Shown here: in pieces, positions 21,845 through 30,980 of the stretch
Numbering within the stretch: the stretch's first letter is position 1
How the letters are laid out: every line of letters starts with the position of its first letter
Assembly (NCBI RefSeq): GCF_018614875.1
Contig: NZ_JAGGNW010000009.1
Location: forward strand, 1 to 64,000
Length of the DNA stretch: 64,000 nucleotides
Reading direction: 5' to 3'
From: Variovorax paradoxus
GTDB taxonomy: Bacteria > Pseudomonadota > Gammaproteobacteria > Burkholderiales > Burkholderiaceae_C
Program-made: the position numbers and the translations under genes
The notes under the pieces: generated by a model
Seen by the model: only the letters and a program-made list of their open reading frames with translations
Database searches by the model: none
What the model was told of the DNA's origin: nothing

Positions 21845-23137
21845 TTGGCCACCAGTTCGCATCAACCCCTTGCCGAGCGCCTGCGTCCGAAGACGCTCGG
21901 CGAGGTCATCGGCCAGCAGCACCTGCTGGGGCCGGGCATGTCGCTGCGCATTGCCTTCGAATCGGGCCAGCCGCATTCGTGCATTCTCTGGGGGCCGCCC
22001 GGCACCGGCAAGACGACCATTGCGCGGCTGATGGCGGATGCCTTCGACGCGCAGTTCCTCAGCATCAGCGCCGTGCTCGGCGGCGTGAAGGACATCCGCG
22101 ATGCGGTCGAACGCGCCACCGCCGCGCGAGACGGCCTGGAGCAGCGGCGCACCATCGTCTTCGTCGACGAGGTGCACCGGTTCAACAAGAGCCAGCAGGA
22201 CGCGTTCCTGCCGCATGTGGAATCGGGCCTGTTCACCTTCATCGGCGCCACCACCGAGAACCCGTCGTTCGAGGTCAACTCGGCCTTGCTTTCGCGCGCG
22301 GCGGTGTACGTGCTGCAACCGCTCACGGAGGGCGATCTCAAGCAGATCGTCGCCAAGGCGCAGGCCATCCAGGCCGTTCCGGCCATCGAAGACACGGCCA
22401 TCGACCGGCTCGTCGCCTATGCCGACGGCGATGCGCGGCGCCTGCTCAACACGCTCGAGACGCTGGACGTGGCGGCCCGCGCCGAAAAGCTCGCCCATAT
22501 CACCGACGAATGGCTGCTGCGCGTGCTCGGCGAGCGCATGCGGCGCTACGACAAGGGCGGCGAGCAGTTCTACGACACCATCAGCGCACTGCACAAGTCC
22601 GTGCGCGGCAGCGATCCCGACGCCGCGCTCTACTGGTTCGTGCGCATGCTCGACGGCGGCGCCGACCCGCGCTACATGGCGCGCCGGCTGGTGCGCATGG
22701 CGAGCGAGGACATCGGACTGGCCGATCCCCGGGCACTTCGGCTCGCGCTCGACGCTGCCGAGGTCTATGAGCGGCTGGGTACGCCCGAGGGCGAGCTCGC
22801 GCTGGCCGAGTGCGTGATCTATCTGGCAATGGCCCCCAAGTCGAACGCCGTCTACACCGCCTACAACGCCGTGCGCGCCCTCATCAAGAAGGACAGCACG
22901 CGCCCGGTGCCGATGCACTTGCGAAACGCGCCCACCAAGCTCATGAAGGATCTCGACTACGGCAAGGGCTACCGGTATGCGCACGACGAGGAGGGCGGCT
23001 TTGCCGCCGGCGAGCGCTACCTCCCCGATGGCCTCGAGGGCCAGCTTTTCTACCAGCCCGTCGAGCGCGGGCTCGAAATCCGCATCGCAGAAAAACTGCG
23101 CGAGCTTCGCCGCCTGAACAGCCAGCGCGAGGAGTGA
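21845..23137 (+). CDS. rarA: replication-associated recombination protein A (AAA ATPase)
   Basis: RarA/MgsA clamp-loader-like ATPase acting at stalled forks (430 residues). Walker A is GPPGTGKTT at residues 50-58 and Walker B is I-V-F-V-D-E-V-H-R-F. A sensor segment reads F-I-G-A-T-T-E-N-P-S-F-E-V, followed by the C-terminal tetramerisation domain. The start is TTG, giving MATSSHQPLAERLRPKTLGE. It is third in the ftsK-lolA-rarA series. Confidence 0.95.
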   Translation: MATSSHQPLAERLRPKTLGEVIGQQHLLGPGMSLRIAFESGQPHSCILWGPPGTGKTTIARLMADAFDAQFLSISAVLGGVKDIRDAVERATAARDGLEQRRTIVFVDEVHRFNKSQQDAFLPHVESGLFTFIGATTENPSFEVNSALLSRAAVYVLQPLTEGDLKQIVAKAQAIQAVPAIEDTAIDRLVAYADGDARRLLNTLETLDVAARAEKLAHITDEWLLRVLGERMRRYDKGGEQFYDTISALHKSVRGSDPDAALYWFVRMLDGGADPRYMARRLVRMASEDIGLADPRALRLALDAAEVYERLGTPEGELALAECVIYLAMAPKSNAVYTAYNAVRALIKKDSTRPVPMHLRNAPTKLMKDLDYGKGYRYAHDEEGGFAAGERYLPDGLEGQLFYQPVERGLEIRIAEKLRELRRLNSQREE

Positions 23138-23265
23138 TACGACTTTTCACCATGCGCGTACGCCATGCATGACTTCACTCGCATACAGCATGGCCTGAGC
23201 GGGTAAACCCCGGGGAAGGTGCACCAAATCGGCGCTGGTGGGTGCTTACAATCCCGCCCACAAAT

Positions 23266-23295
23266 CAGCCAGCGACACATGCTGGCTGGTTTTTT
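23266..23295 (+). terminator. intrinsic terminator between rarA and livH
   Basis: CAGCCAGC (23266-23273) and GCTGGCTG (23281-23288) form a perfect 8-bp stem with a seven-base loop, followed by a T run to 23295. It lies 83 bases before livH and 128 bases after rarA. It may end the rarA transcript or act as an attenuator in the liv leader, since a TACAAT box lies just upstream at 23247-23252. Confidence 0.8.
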
Positions 23296-23377
23296 GCTTA
23301 GCAAACCAAGGTGCCAAACCGGTGCCAAGGTGGGTGAACAGCACCCCGCAACGGTGCAACAAATAGGGAATCGCGTT

Positions 23378-24307
23378 ATGGAAATATTGCTGCAGCAGAT
23401 CATCAACGGTCTGGTCCTGGGCAGCATGTATGCCTTGATAGCCTTGGGCTACACCATGGTGTACGGCATCATCAATCTGATCAATTTCGCGCACGGCGAA
23501 GTGCTGATGGTGGGGGCGCTCACAAGCTGGACCATCATCGGGCTCATGAAGGAATCGATGCCCGGCACGCCCGGCTGGCTGATCCTCATCATCGCGCTGA
23601 TCATCGCCTGCATCGTTGCAGCCACGCTCAACTTCGTGATCGAGAAGGTCGCCTACCGGCCGCTTCGCAACAGCCCCAAGCTCGCGCCGCTCATCACGGC
23701 CATCGGCATGTCGATCCTGCTGCAGACGCTGGCCATGATCATCTGGAAGCCCACCAACAAGGCCTATCCCAACCTGCTGTCGACCACGCCCATCGAGGTG
23801 GGCGGCGCGGTGATCTCGCCCACGCAGGTCATGATCCTGAGCGTCACGGCCTTTTCGCTCGTGGTGCTGATGTGGCTGGTCAACTACACCAAGCTCGGCC
23901 GCGCGATGCGCGCCACCGCCGAGAACCCGCGCGTCGCGGCGCTCATGGGCATCCGGCCCGACATGGTCATTTCGGCCACCTTCATCATCGGTGCCGTGCT
24001 CGCGGCCATCGCCGGCGTCATGTACGCCTCCAACTACGGCATCGCGCAGCATGCGATGGGCTTCCTGCCCGGCCTCAAGGCCTTCACCGCGGCGGTGTTC
24101 GGCGGCATCGGCAACCTGGCCGGCGCGGTGGTCGGCGGCATCCTGCTCGGGCTGATCGAGGCCATCGGCTCCGGCTACATCGGTTCGCTGACCGGCGGCG
24201 TGCTCGGCAGCAACTACAGCGACATCTTCGCTTTCATCGTGTTGATCGTCATGCTCACGCTGCGGCCCTCGGGCCTGCTCGGCGAGCGCGTGGCGGATCG
24301 GGCCTGA
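23378..24307 (+). CDS. livH: branched-chain amino-acid-type ABC permease LivH
   Basis: Inner-membrane permease of the HAAT (hydrophobic amino acid) ABC family, 309 residues, almost entirely hydrophobic helices. Signature stretches are ALGYTMVYGIINLINFAHGE near the N-terminus and G-G-I-G-N-L-A-G-A-V-V-G-G in the EAA-like region. The start MEILLQQIINGL is the family start. It is the first gene of a livHMGF run. The real substrate may be amino acids, amides or urea-like compounds. Confidence 0.92.
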   Translation: MEILLQQIINGLVLGSMYALIALGYTMVYGIINLINFAHGEVLMVGALTSWTIIGLMKESMPGTPGWLILIIALIIACIVAATLNFVIEKVAYRPLRNSPKLAPLITAIGMSILLQTLAMIIWKPTNKAYPNLLSTTPIEVGGAVISPTQVMILSVTAFSLVVLMWLVNYTKLGRAMRATAENPRVAALMGIRPDMVISATFIIGAVLAAIAGVMYASNYGIAQHAMGFLPGLKAFTAAVFGGIGNLAGAVVGGILLGLIEAIGSGYIGSLTGGVLGSNYSDIFAFIVLIVMLTLRPSGLLGERVADRA

Positions 24308-24320
24308 GGAGCGGCACACC

Positions 24321-25511
24321 ATGAAAAACAGCAAGAACCTCGCGCTTTACATCCTCGGCGTTGTCGCCGTGCTGGCGCTGCCCATCTTCCTGCAGAGCCA
24401 GGGCAATGCCTGGGTGCGCATCGCCGACATCGCGCTGCTCTACGTGATGCTCTCGCTCGGCCTGAACATCGTCGTGGGCTATGCCGGCCTGCTCGACCTG
24501 GGCTATGTTGCCTTCTTTGCGATCGGGGCCTACCTGTACGCGCTGATGGGATCGACCCACCTGTCCGAGACATTCCCGTGGTTCAAGGCCATGTTCCCGA
24601 ACGGGCTGCACACCTCGCTGCTGATCGTGGTACCACTGGCGCTGGCGGTGGCCGGCGTGCTGGGCGTGATGCTCGGGGCGCCCACGCTCAAGCTGCGCGG
24701 CGACTACCTGGCCATCGTGACGCTCGGCTTCGGCGAGATCATCCGGGTGTTCCTGAACAACCTCGACCAGCCGATCAACATCACCAACGGGCCGAAGGGC
24801 ATCACCGCCATCGACTCCATCAAGTTCTGGGGGCTCGACCTCGGCAAGGCATGGAAGTTCGACGGCTTCACGATCTCGTCGGTCACGCTCTACTACTACC
24901 TGTTCCTCGCGCTGGTGGTTGCCACGATCATCATTTCGCACCGCCTGCAGATGTCGCGCACCGGGCGCGCCTGGATGGCCATCCGCGAAGACGAAATCGC
25001 GGCCAAGGCCATGGGCATCAACACCCGCAACATGAAGCTGCTGGCCTTCGGCATGGGCGCCAGTTTCGGCGGCGTGTCGGGCGCCATGTTCGCGGCCTTC
25101 CAGGGCTTTGTCTCGCCCGAGTCGTTCAGCCTCATGGAGTCGGTGATGATCGTCGCCATGGTCGTGCTGGGTGGCATCGGGCATCTGCCGGGCGTGATTC
25201 TCGGTGCCGTGCTGCTGGCCGCCTTGCCCGAGGTGCTGCGCTACGTGGCCGGGCCGCTGCAGGCCCTGACCGACGGCCGCCTGGACGCCTCCATCCTGCG
25301 CCAGCTCTTCATCGCGCTGGCCATGATCATCATCATGCTGGTGCGCCCGCGCGGCCTCTGGCCTTCGCCCGAGCATGGCAAGACATTGCAGCGCAAGGGG
25401 GTCGGCGCACCGGTTGCGCCCGGTTCGCTCCAGACCCATGCGCCGGGCATCGAGACGCCCGCCGACGAACTGCCGGGTGCGGCTTCGCGTCCCATGTCGA
25501 TCAATCCCTGA
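24321..25511 (+). CDS. livM: branched-chain amino-acid-type ABC permease LivM
   Basis: Second permease of the transporter (396 residues), about ten hydrophobic helices. LivM signatures are LGLNIVVGYAGLLDLGYVAFFAIGAYLYAL-like (read in pieces: G-L-N-I-V-V-G-Y-A-G-L-L-D-L-G-Y) and G-G-I-G-H-L-P-G. A polar tail of about 45 residues follows the last helix. It lies 13 bases after livH. Confidence 0.92.
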   Translation: MKNSKNLALYILGVVAVLALPIFLQSQGNAWVRIADIALLYVMLSLGLNIVVGYAGLLDLGYVAFFAIGAYLYALMGSTHLSETFPWFKAMFPNGLHTSLLIVVPLALAVAGVLGVMLGAPTLKLRGDYLAIVTLGFGEIIRVFLNNLDQPINITNGPKGITAIDSIKFWGLDLGKAWKFDGFTISSVTLYYYLFLALVVATIIISHRLQMSRTGRAWMAIREDEIAAKAMGINTRNMKLLAFGMGASFGGVSGAMFAAFQGFVSPESFSLMESVMIVAMVVLGGIGHLPGVILGAVLLAALPEVLRYVAGPLQALTDGRLDASILRQLFIALAMIIIMLVRPRGLWPSPEHGKTLQRKGVGAPVAPGSLQTHAPGIETPADELPGAASRPMSINP

Positions 25512-25531
25512 ACGCCGAAGGAAGAATCAAC

Positions 25532-26305
25532 ATGACGACAGACACCATCCTCGACGTCCGCGGAATCTCCAAGCGCTTCGGCGGCCTGCAAGCGCTTTCC
25601 GATGTCGGCATCACCATCAAGCGCGGCCAGGTCTACGGACTGATCGGCCCCAACGGCGCCGGCAAGACCACGTTCTTCAACGTGATCACCGGCCTCTACA
25701 CGCCCGACAGCGGCAGCTTCGAGCTCGCCGGCAAGCCTTACCAGCCGACGGCCGTGCATGAAGTGGCCAAGGCCGGCATCGCGCGCACCTTCCAGAACAT
25801 CCGCCTGTTCTCCGAAATGACGGCGCTCGAGAACGTCATGGTGGGACGCCACATCCGCACCCGTTCGGGCGTGTTCGGCGCCATTCTGCGCACCTCTTCG
25901 TTCAAGGCCGAGGAAAAGGCGATTGCCGAACGCGCGCAGGAACTGCTCGAATATGTGGGCATCGGCAAGTTCGCCGACTACAAGGCGCGCACGCTGTCGT
26001 ATGGCGACCAGCGCCGGCTTGAAATTGCACGCGCGCTGGCCACCGACCCGCAGCTCATTGCCCTCGACGAGCCCGCCGCCGGCATGAACACGACCGAGAA
26101 GGTGCTGCTGCGCGAGCTGATCGACCGCATCCGCAAGGACGACCGCACCATCCTCATCATCGAACACGACGTCAAGCTCATCATGGGCCTGTGCGACCGC
26201 GTCACCGTGCTCGACTACGGCAAGCAGATTGCCGAAGGCACGCCGCACGACGTGCAGAAGAACGAGAAGGTGATCGAGGCCTACCTCGGCACCGGAGGAC
26301 ACTGA
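25532..26305 (+). CDS. livG: ABC transporter ATPase LivG
   Basis: 257-residue ATP-binding subunit. Walker A is GPNGAGKTT, the signature reads L-S-Y-G-D-Q-R-R-L-E, and Walker B reads L-I-A-L-D-E-P-A-A-G-M-N. The last two features are the LivG variant. The start at 25532 follows GAAGGAAG. A much longer in-frame extension upstream overlaps livM and is not real. Confidence 0.94.
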   Translation: MTTDTILDVRGISKRFGGLQALSDVGITIKRGQVYGLIGPNGAGKTTFFNVITGLYTPDSGSFELAGKPYQPTAVHEVAKAGIARTFQNIRLFSEMTALENVMVGRHIRTRSGVFGAILRTSSFKAEEKAIAERAQELLEYVGIGKFADYKARTLSYGDQRRLEIARALATDPQLIALDEPAAGMNTTEKVLLRELIDRIRKDDRTILIIEHDVKLIMGLCDRVTVLDYGKQIAEGTPHDVQKNEKVIEAYLGTGGH

Positions 26306-26306
26306 A

Positions 26307-27101
26307 ATGGCGACGACGATGACGAGCACAGAAGAAGCAACAGCAACGGCAACTGCAACCCCGCCGAAGACCGCGGCCAATGCCACCGGCAAGACGCTGC
26401 TCAAGGTCAGCGGATTGAAGGTCGGCTACGGCGGCATCCAGGCCGTGAAAGGCGTGGACTTCGAGGTTCACGAAGGCGAACTGGTGTCGCTGATCGGCTC
26501 CAACGGCGCCGGCAAGACCACCACGATGAAGGCGATCACCGGCACGCTGCCGGCAGGCGCCGGCAGCATCGAGTTCCTGGGCCGCAACATCAAGGGCCGC
26601 GGTGCCTGGGACCTGGTGGGCGAGGGCCTCGTGATGGTGCCCGAAGGCCGCGGCGTCTTCACGCGCATGACCATCACCGAGAACCTGCAGATCGGTGCCT
26701 ACATCCGCAACGACAAGGCCGAAATCGCCAGCGACATGGAGCGCGTGTTCGTGACCTTCCCGCGCCTGCGCGAGCGCAAGGACCAGCTCGCGGGCACCAT
26801 GTCGGGCGGCGAACAGCAGATGCTGGCCATGGGCCGCGCGCTCATGGCGCGACCCAAGGTGCTGCTGCTCGACGAGCCCACCATGGGCCTGTCGCCGATC
26901 ATGTGCGACAAGATCTTCGAGGTGGTGCAGGCCGTGGCCGCGCAGGGCGTGACCATCCTGCTGGTGGAGCAGAACGCCAACCGCGCGCTGCAGCTGGCCG
27001 ACCGCGGCTACGTGATGGAGTCGGGGCTCATCACGATGACGGGCGACGCCAAGGAACTGCTGCGCGACCCGCGCGTGCGGGCCGCCTACCTGGGAGAGTA
27101 G
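26307..27101 (+). CDS. livF: ABC transporter ATPase LivF
   Basis: 264-residue ATP-binding subunit. Walker A is GSNGAGKTT, the signature is M-S-G-G-E-Q-Q-M-L-A, and Walker B is V-L-L-L-D-E-P-T-M-G-L-S. The first ~30 residues are an unusual Ala/Thr-rich low-complexity extension before the canonical L-L-K-V-S-G-L-K-V-G-Y-G. It begins one base after the livG stop. No cognate binding-protein gene follows. Confidence 0.94.
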   Translation: MATTMTSTEEATATATATPPKTAANATGKTLLKVSGLKVGYGGIQAVKGVDFEVHEGELVSLIGSNGAGKTTTMKAITGTLPAGAGSIEFLGRNIKGRGAWDLVGEGLVMVPEGRGVFTRMTITENLQIGAYIRNDKAEIASDMERVFVTFPRLRERKDQLAGTMSGGEQQMLAMGRALMARPKVLLLDEPTMGLSPIMCDKIFEVVQAVAAQGVTILLVEQNANRALQLADRGYVMESGLITMTGDAKELLRDPRVRAAYLGE

Positions 27102-27115
27102 CCCTCGAGGGCTGG

Positions 27116-28090
27116 TCAGTCGACCCTGGCGCCGGTCGCCTTGACCACGGCTTCGTACTTGGAGAGTTCGCTCTTCATGAAAGCGCCGAACTGCTCCGGC
27201 GAACTGGCCACCGGCTCGGCCAGCAGCGTGGCGAAACGGGTCTTCGTTTCCGGTGCGTTGAGCGCCGCCACGAAGGCCTGGTTGAGCTTCACGACCACGT
27301 CGTGCGGCGTGCCGGCCGGTGCCACCAGGCCCCACCAGGTGTCGATCGAGAAGCCCTTGAGCGTGTCGGCCACGGGTGGCAGGTCGGGCATGGTGCTGCT
27401 GCGCTGCAAGGTCGTGACGGCAATGGCCTTGAGCTTGCCCGAGCGGATGTTCGGCGCCGCTGTGGCAAGGTTGTCGAAGTTGAAGTCGACCTGGCCCGAG
27501 AGCAAGGCCAGTTGTGCCGGATTGCCGCCGTTGTACGGAATGTGCAGCGCAAAGATGCCCGCCTGCTTCTTGAACAACTCGCCCGCGAGGTGCCCAGCGC
27601 TGCCGTTGCCGCCGCTGCCATAGTTGAGCTTGGCAGGGTTGGCCTTGGCGTAGCGGATCAGGTCGGCCACGGTGTCGATCTTCAGGCGCTGCGCCGTCTC
27701 CGCGTTCATCACCAGCACGTTCGGCACGCGCACCATCTGCGTGATGGGTGCGAAGTCGGTGGCCGCGTTGAACGGCATCTTGCTGTAGAGCCATGGATTC
27801 ACCGCATGGGTGGCGGTGGCCGCGATGCCGATGATGAGGCCATCGGGCGCGGCCTTGGCCACGATGTCGGCGCCGATGTTCCCGCCCGCACCGGGCTTGT
27901 TGTCGACGATGACCGGGCCCAGGCTGTCCTTCACGCGTTCGGCCAGCATGCGGGCGGTCACGTCGATGGGCCCGCCCGCGGCGTAGGGCACCACGAGGCG
28001 GATGGGGCGTTGCTGCTGGGCCGCGGCCTGGCCGGCGGCAAGCAGCGCGGCGCTCGCGAGCAGCGCGAGGAGGACCTGTCTCGTTTTCAT
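27116..28090 (-). CDS. tripartite tricarboxylate transporter substrate-binding protein (Bug family)
   Basis: 324-residue periplasmic binding protein. The signal peptide ends near residue 25 (A-A-G-Q-A-A-A-Q). The mature part has the Bug motifs R-L-V-V-P-Y-A-A-G-G-P-I-D-V-T-A-R and K-P-G-A-G-G-N-I-G-A-D. Such proteins bind carboxylates; most Bug genes are orphans without TctAB neighbours, as here. It is convergent with livF and probably co-transcribed with the reductase gene upstream. Confidence 0.9.
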   Translation of the reverse strand: MKTRQVLLALLASAALLAAGQAAAQQQRPIRLVVPYAAGGPIDVTARMLAERVKDSLGPVIVDNKPGAGGNIGADIVAKAAPDGLIIGIAATATHAVNPWLYSKMPFNAATDFAPITQMVRVPNVLVMNAETAQRLKIDTVADLIRYAKANPAKLNYGSGGNGSAGHLAGELFKKQAGIFALHIPYNGGNPAQLALLSGQVDFNFDNLATAAPNIRSGKLKAIAVTTLQRSSTMPDLPPVADTLKGFSIDTWWGLVAPAGTPHDVVVKLNQAFVAALNAPETKTRFATLLAEPVASSPEQFGAFMKSELSKYEAVVKATGARVD

Positions 28091-28118
28091 TTTTTTGTGT
28101 CTCGGGAGGGGAATCGGA

Positions 28119-29183
28119 TCAGGGAAGCGCCTTGTCGGCCTCGGTGGTGAACGCGTCGGCAAAGAATTCTTCGTCGGGCAGGCCGGCCAGCGCCACGTAG
28201 TCGTGCTTGGCCGAGTCGACCACGATCGGCGCGCCGCAGGCATACACCTGGTGGCCCGAAAGATCGGCAAAGTCTTCCAGCACCGCGCGGTGGACAAAAC
28301 CCGTGCGGCCGCTCCAGTTGTCTTCCGGCGTGGCGTTGGAAACGACCGGCACATAGCGCAGGTTCGGCATTTCCGCGAGCTGTTCGCGCACCCAGGCCTC
28401 CATGTAGAGGTCCTCGGGCCGGCGGCCGCCCCAGTAGAGTGTGGCGGGCCGGTCGATGCGCTTGAACTTCATGTGCTCGAGCAGCGCCTTGACGGGCGCG
28501 AAGCCGGTGCCCGAAGCCAGCAGGATCATGGGCTTGGCCGAATCCTCGCGCAGGAAGAAGCTGCCGTAGGGGCCCTCGATGCGCAGGATTTCCTTTTCCT
28601 TCATGACGCCGAACACGTGGTCGGTGAACTTGCCGCCCGGCAGATGCCGCAGGTGCAGCTCGATGCCCGTGCCCGGCTCGTTCAGCGTGTGCGGCGCATT
28701 GGCCATCGAATAGCTGCGGCGCGCGCCGTCGCGCAGGATGAATTCCACATACTGGCCCGCATGGAACTGCAGCGGCTCGCCGGCCGGCAGCTGCAGTCGC
28801 AGCTTCATCACGTCGTGCGACAGCCGCGTGAGCGCCAGCACCCGCACCGGCATCTTGCGGATCGGCAGCGCGCCGGCCTCGGTGACCTGGCGCGACTCGA
28901 GCACCACGTCGCTTTTTGGATGGGAGCAGCAGGTCAGCACATAGCCCGCCAGCTGTTCTTCGGCGCTCAGCGCCTTGCTCTGGTGCGGGCCCAGCTCGAC
29001 CTCGCCCGAGAGCTTCCTGCATTTGCACGAGCCGCAGGCGCCGTCCTTGCAGCCATAGGGAAGGCCGATGCCCTGCCGGATGCCGGCCGCGAGAATGGTT
29101 TCGTCGCCATGCACCACGAAGTGACGCCCGCTGGGCTCGACGGTGATGGAAAAGCCCGCGTCATGCGGCGCTGCAACAGTCAT
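28119..29183 (-). CDS. 2Fe-2S ferredoxin/FAD/NAD(P) oxidoreductase, CDP-6-deoxy-glucoseen reductase type
   Basis: 354-residue electron-transfer flavoprotein. The N-terminal plant-type ferredoxin domain has Cys45, Cys50, Cys53 and Cys85 as cluster ligands. Next is the FAD domain (R-R-S-Y-S-M-A-N-A), then the NAD(P) domain (L-L-A-S-G-T-G-F-A-P-V-K-A-L). This order resembles AscD-like reductases and oxygenase reductase components. No oxygenase partner is adjacent, so the electron acceptor is unknown. Confidence 0.85.
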   Translation of the reverse strand: MTVAAPHDAGFSITVEPSGRHFVVHGDETILAAGIRQGIGLPYGCKDGACGSCKCRKLSGEVELGPHQSKALSAEEQLAGYVLTCCSHPKSDVVLESRQVTEAGALPIRKMPVRVLALTRLSHDVMKLRLQLPAGEPLQFHAGQYVEFILRDGARRSYSMANAPHTLNEPGTGIELHLRHLPGGKFTDHVFGVMKEKEILRIEGPYGSFFLREDSAKPMILLASGTGFAPVKALLEHMKFKRIDRPATLYWGGRRPEDLYMEAWVREQLAEMPNLRYVPVVSNATPEDNWSGRTGFVHRAVLEDFADLSGHQVYACGAPIVVDSAKHDYVALAGLPDEEFFADAFTTEADKALP

Positions 29184-29238
29184 CGGTATTCTTCGGCTTG
29201 TTTCAGCCTGGATCTGAAAAGGGAAAGGAAAACGGATT

Positions 29239-30171
29239 TTGCCTTCAATCAATAGCCCTTCCGGCGCGCTGCCGGCGCGCTTTCGCCGCGAACGCCTGCT
29301 GATCGTGGGTTGCGGGGACGTCGGCCAGCGCGTGGCGCGCAGCCTGCGGGGCCGCGTGCAGCTGGTGGCGCTCACTTCGTCGAGCGAACGGGTGCCGGCC
29401 CTGCGAGCGGCCGGCATCCGTCCGCTCGTGGGCAATCTGGACGATCCGGCCACGCTGCGCCGCCTCGCGGGCGTGGCCACCCGCGTGCTGCACCTGGCGC
29501 CACCGGCCCGCGACGGCGGCGCGGCCTGGTGGCGCGACCAGCGCACCACCGCGCTGGTGCGCGCGCTGCGGCTGCGCTCCACGCCGCTTGCGTTCGTCTA
29601 TGGCTCCACCAGCGGCGTCTATGGCGACTGCGGCGGCGCGCGGGTCAGCGAGACGCGCGCCGTGCGGCCCGACACGCCCCGCGCCCACCGCCGCGTGGAC
29701 GCCGAGCGCGCGGTGCGCTGGCTCGGCCGCAGCGCGGGCGTGCGCGCGAGCATCCTGCGTATTCCAGGCATCTATGCGCCCGACCGCGAAGGCGGCACGC
29801 CGCGCCAGCGGCTCGCGCGCGGCACGCCGGTGCTGCGGCGCGAGGACGACGTGTTCACCAGCCACATCCATGCCGACGATCTCGCGCGTGCCTGCGTGGC
29901 GGCGCTGTTCCGCGGCCGGCCGCAGCGCATCGTGCACGCCTCGGACGACACCGAGCTGCGCATGGGCGACTACATCGACCTGGCGGCCGATCTCTACGGC
30001 ATGCCGCGCCCGCCACGCGTTGCGCGCGACGAAGCCCAACGCCAGTTGCCGTTGCAGCTGTTGAGTTTCATGGGCGAATCGCGCCGGCTCGACAACACGC
30101 GGCTCAAGCGTGAACTGCGCGTACGGCTCGCGCATCCGACGGTGCATACCGGCCTCCGTGAAGCAGCCTGA
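29239..30171 (+). CDS. NAD-dependent epimerase/dehydratase-like protein
   Basis: 310-residue Rossmann-fold protein of the YeeZ/extended-SDR type. The nucleotide loop reads V-G-C-G-D-V-G-Q-R-V-A. Family features F-V-Y-G-S-T-S-G-V-Y-G-D and R-I-P-G-I-Y follow. The TTG start is supported by AAGGAA eight bases upstream. It is divergent from the reductase gene. The substrate is unknown. Confidence 0.82.
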   Translation: MPSINSPSGALPARFRRERLLIVGCGDVGQRVARSLRGRVQLVALTSSSERVPALRAAGIRPLVGNLDDPATLRRLAGVATRVLHLAPPARDGGAAWWRDQRTTALVRALRLRSTPLAFVYGSTSGVYGDCGGARVSETRAVRPDTPRAHRRVDAERAVRWLGRSAGVRASILRIPGIYAPDREGGTPRQRLARGTPVLRREDDVFTSHIHADDLARACVAALFRGRPQRIVHASDDTELRMGDYIDLAADLYGMPRPPRVARDEAQRQLPLQLLSFMGESRRLDNTRLKRELRVRLAHPTVHTGLREAA

Positions 30172-30175
30172 AGCC

Positions 30176-30802
30176 ATGCCGATCCTGCCCGCGAAGGCTT
30201 TTCATTTCGTCGATGCAGCCAACTGGCCGGCGGTGCAGCAGCAGGGGCTGTGCAGCACCGACGAGTTGCTGCGCCGCGGCGCCTTCGGCACCGAAGTCGA
30301 AGCCGTGGTGCGTGCGCACCGCCCCGAAGGCATCACGCTGCCCGACGGCCGCTACATCCGCGACCAGCGGCCCATGCCGCCACGGGCGCTGGCGCGCTGC
30401 CTCGATCCCGGCCTGGCGCCGGCCGACTGGTACGGACTGCTCAACGGCTGCGTGTTCTTCTGGCTGGACGCCGAGAGGGTGCAGCGCCATCGTGCCGCCC
30501 TGCGCGACCGGCCGCAGGTGCTGCTGACTTTCGACGCGCAAGCGCTGGCCGCCGCCCACGAGGCTGTCTCGCACGTCACGCCATTCAACATCGGGAGTGC
30601 CGTGCGCAAGGCCGCACCGCGCGGGCTGCGAACGCTGGTGCCGCTGGCGCAATGGCGGGCGAAGGGGTGGGCCTCGGCGGCGCTGCCGGGGCAGGCGGTG
30701 CGGGCTGCAAGCCATCGGCCGGCAGAGCTGGTGTTGCGCGCGGCAGCAGTACCGGACGCGATGCGCCATGTCACGGCAACCGAAATGATCGGGGTGCCAT
30801 GA
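30176..30802 (+). CDS. hypothetical protein, possibly DUF7002
   Basis: 208 residues, begins MPILPAKAFHFVDAANWPAV. The phrase of a residue in an 'x-W-P-A-V-Q-Q-Q-G-L-C-S-T' context resembles the DUF7002 family, but this is from memory and tentative. No catalytic motif was recognised. The start is four bases after the epimerase stop, so the two are probably co-transcribed. It is the last host gene before the prophage. Confidence 0.7.
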   Translation: MPILPAKAFHFVDAANWPAVQQQGLCSTDELLRRGAFGTEVEAVVRAHRPEGITLPDGRYIRDQRPMPPRALARCLDPGLAPADWYGLLNGCVFFWLDAERVQRHRAALRDRPQVLLTFDAQALAAAHEAVSHVTPFNIGSAVRKAAPRGLRTLVPLAQWRAKGWASAALPGQAVRAASHRPAELVLRAAAVPDAMRHVTATEMIGVP

Positions 30803-30827
30803 GGGCAGGCAAGACAGGGAAGAGGAG

Positions 30828-30883
30828 TGGTGCCCGGGGCCGGAATCGAACCGGCACACCTTTCGGTGGGGGATTTTGAGTCC
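30828..30883 (-). tRNA. tRNA-Leu(CAA), 3' half only (prophage attachment remnant)
   Basis: Read on the minus strand this gives the anticodon arm with CAA (complement at 30876-30878), a long variable arm (CACCGAAAGGTG), a T arm with GGTTCGATTCC, and the acceptor strand ending CCGGGCACCA with encoded CCA. The 5' half (acceptor, D arm) is absent, and identity stops just beyond the anticodon loop. The integrase gene starts less than 100 bases away. This is the host-side copy of the split gene and marks one prophage end. Confidence 0.9.
30868..30883. other. probable prophage attachment core (attL)
   Basis: The tRNA-Leu sequence is lost after the anticodon stem at about 30883, so the crossover core should lie within or beside the anticodon arm (GGGATTTTGAGTCCC region). 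The matching copy must be at the right prophage end, outside this window. Confidence 0.6.
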
Positions 30884-30980
30884 CAAGTGAAATCCAGCAT
30901 CCATGCGGGTTTCCGGGCTAAACGTTCCGCTTTTGGCAGTGATTCTTTCCCTCTGAAGATCGGCAAATGCGGAACGCGTT

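Noticed and set aside
30828..30980. Complete tRNA-Leu gene
   Set aside because: Acceptor 5' strand and D arm are missing; the sequence beyond the anticodon arm does not fold as a tRNA.
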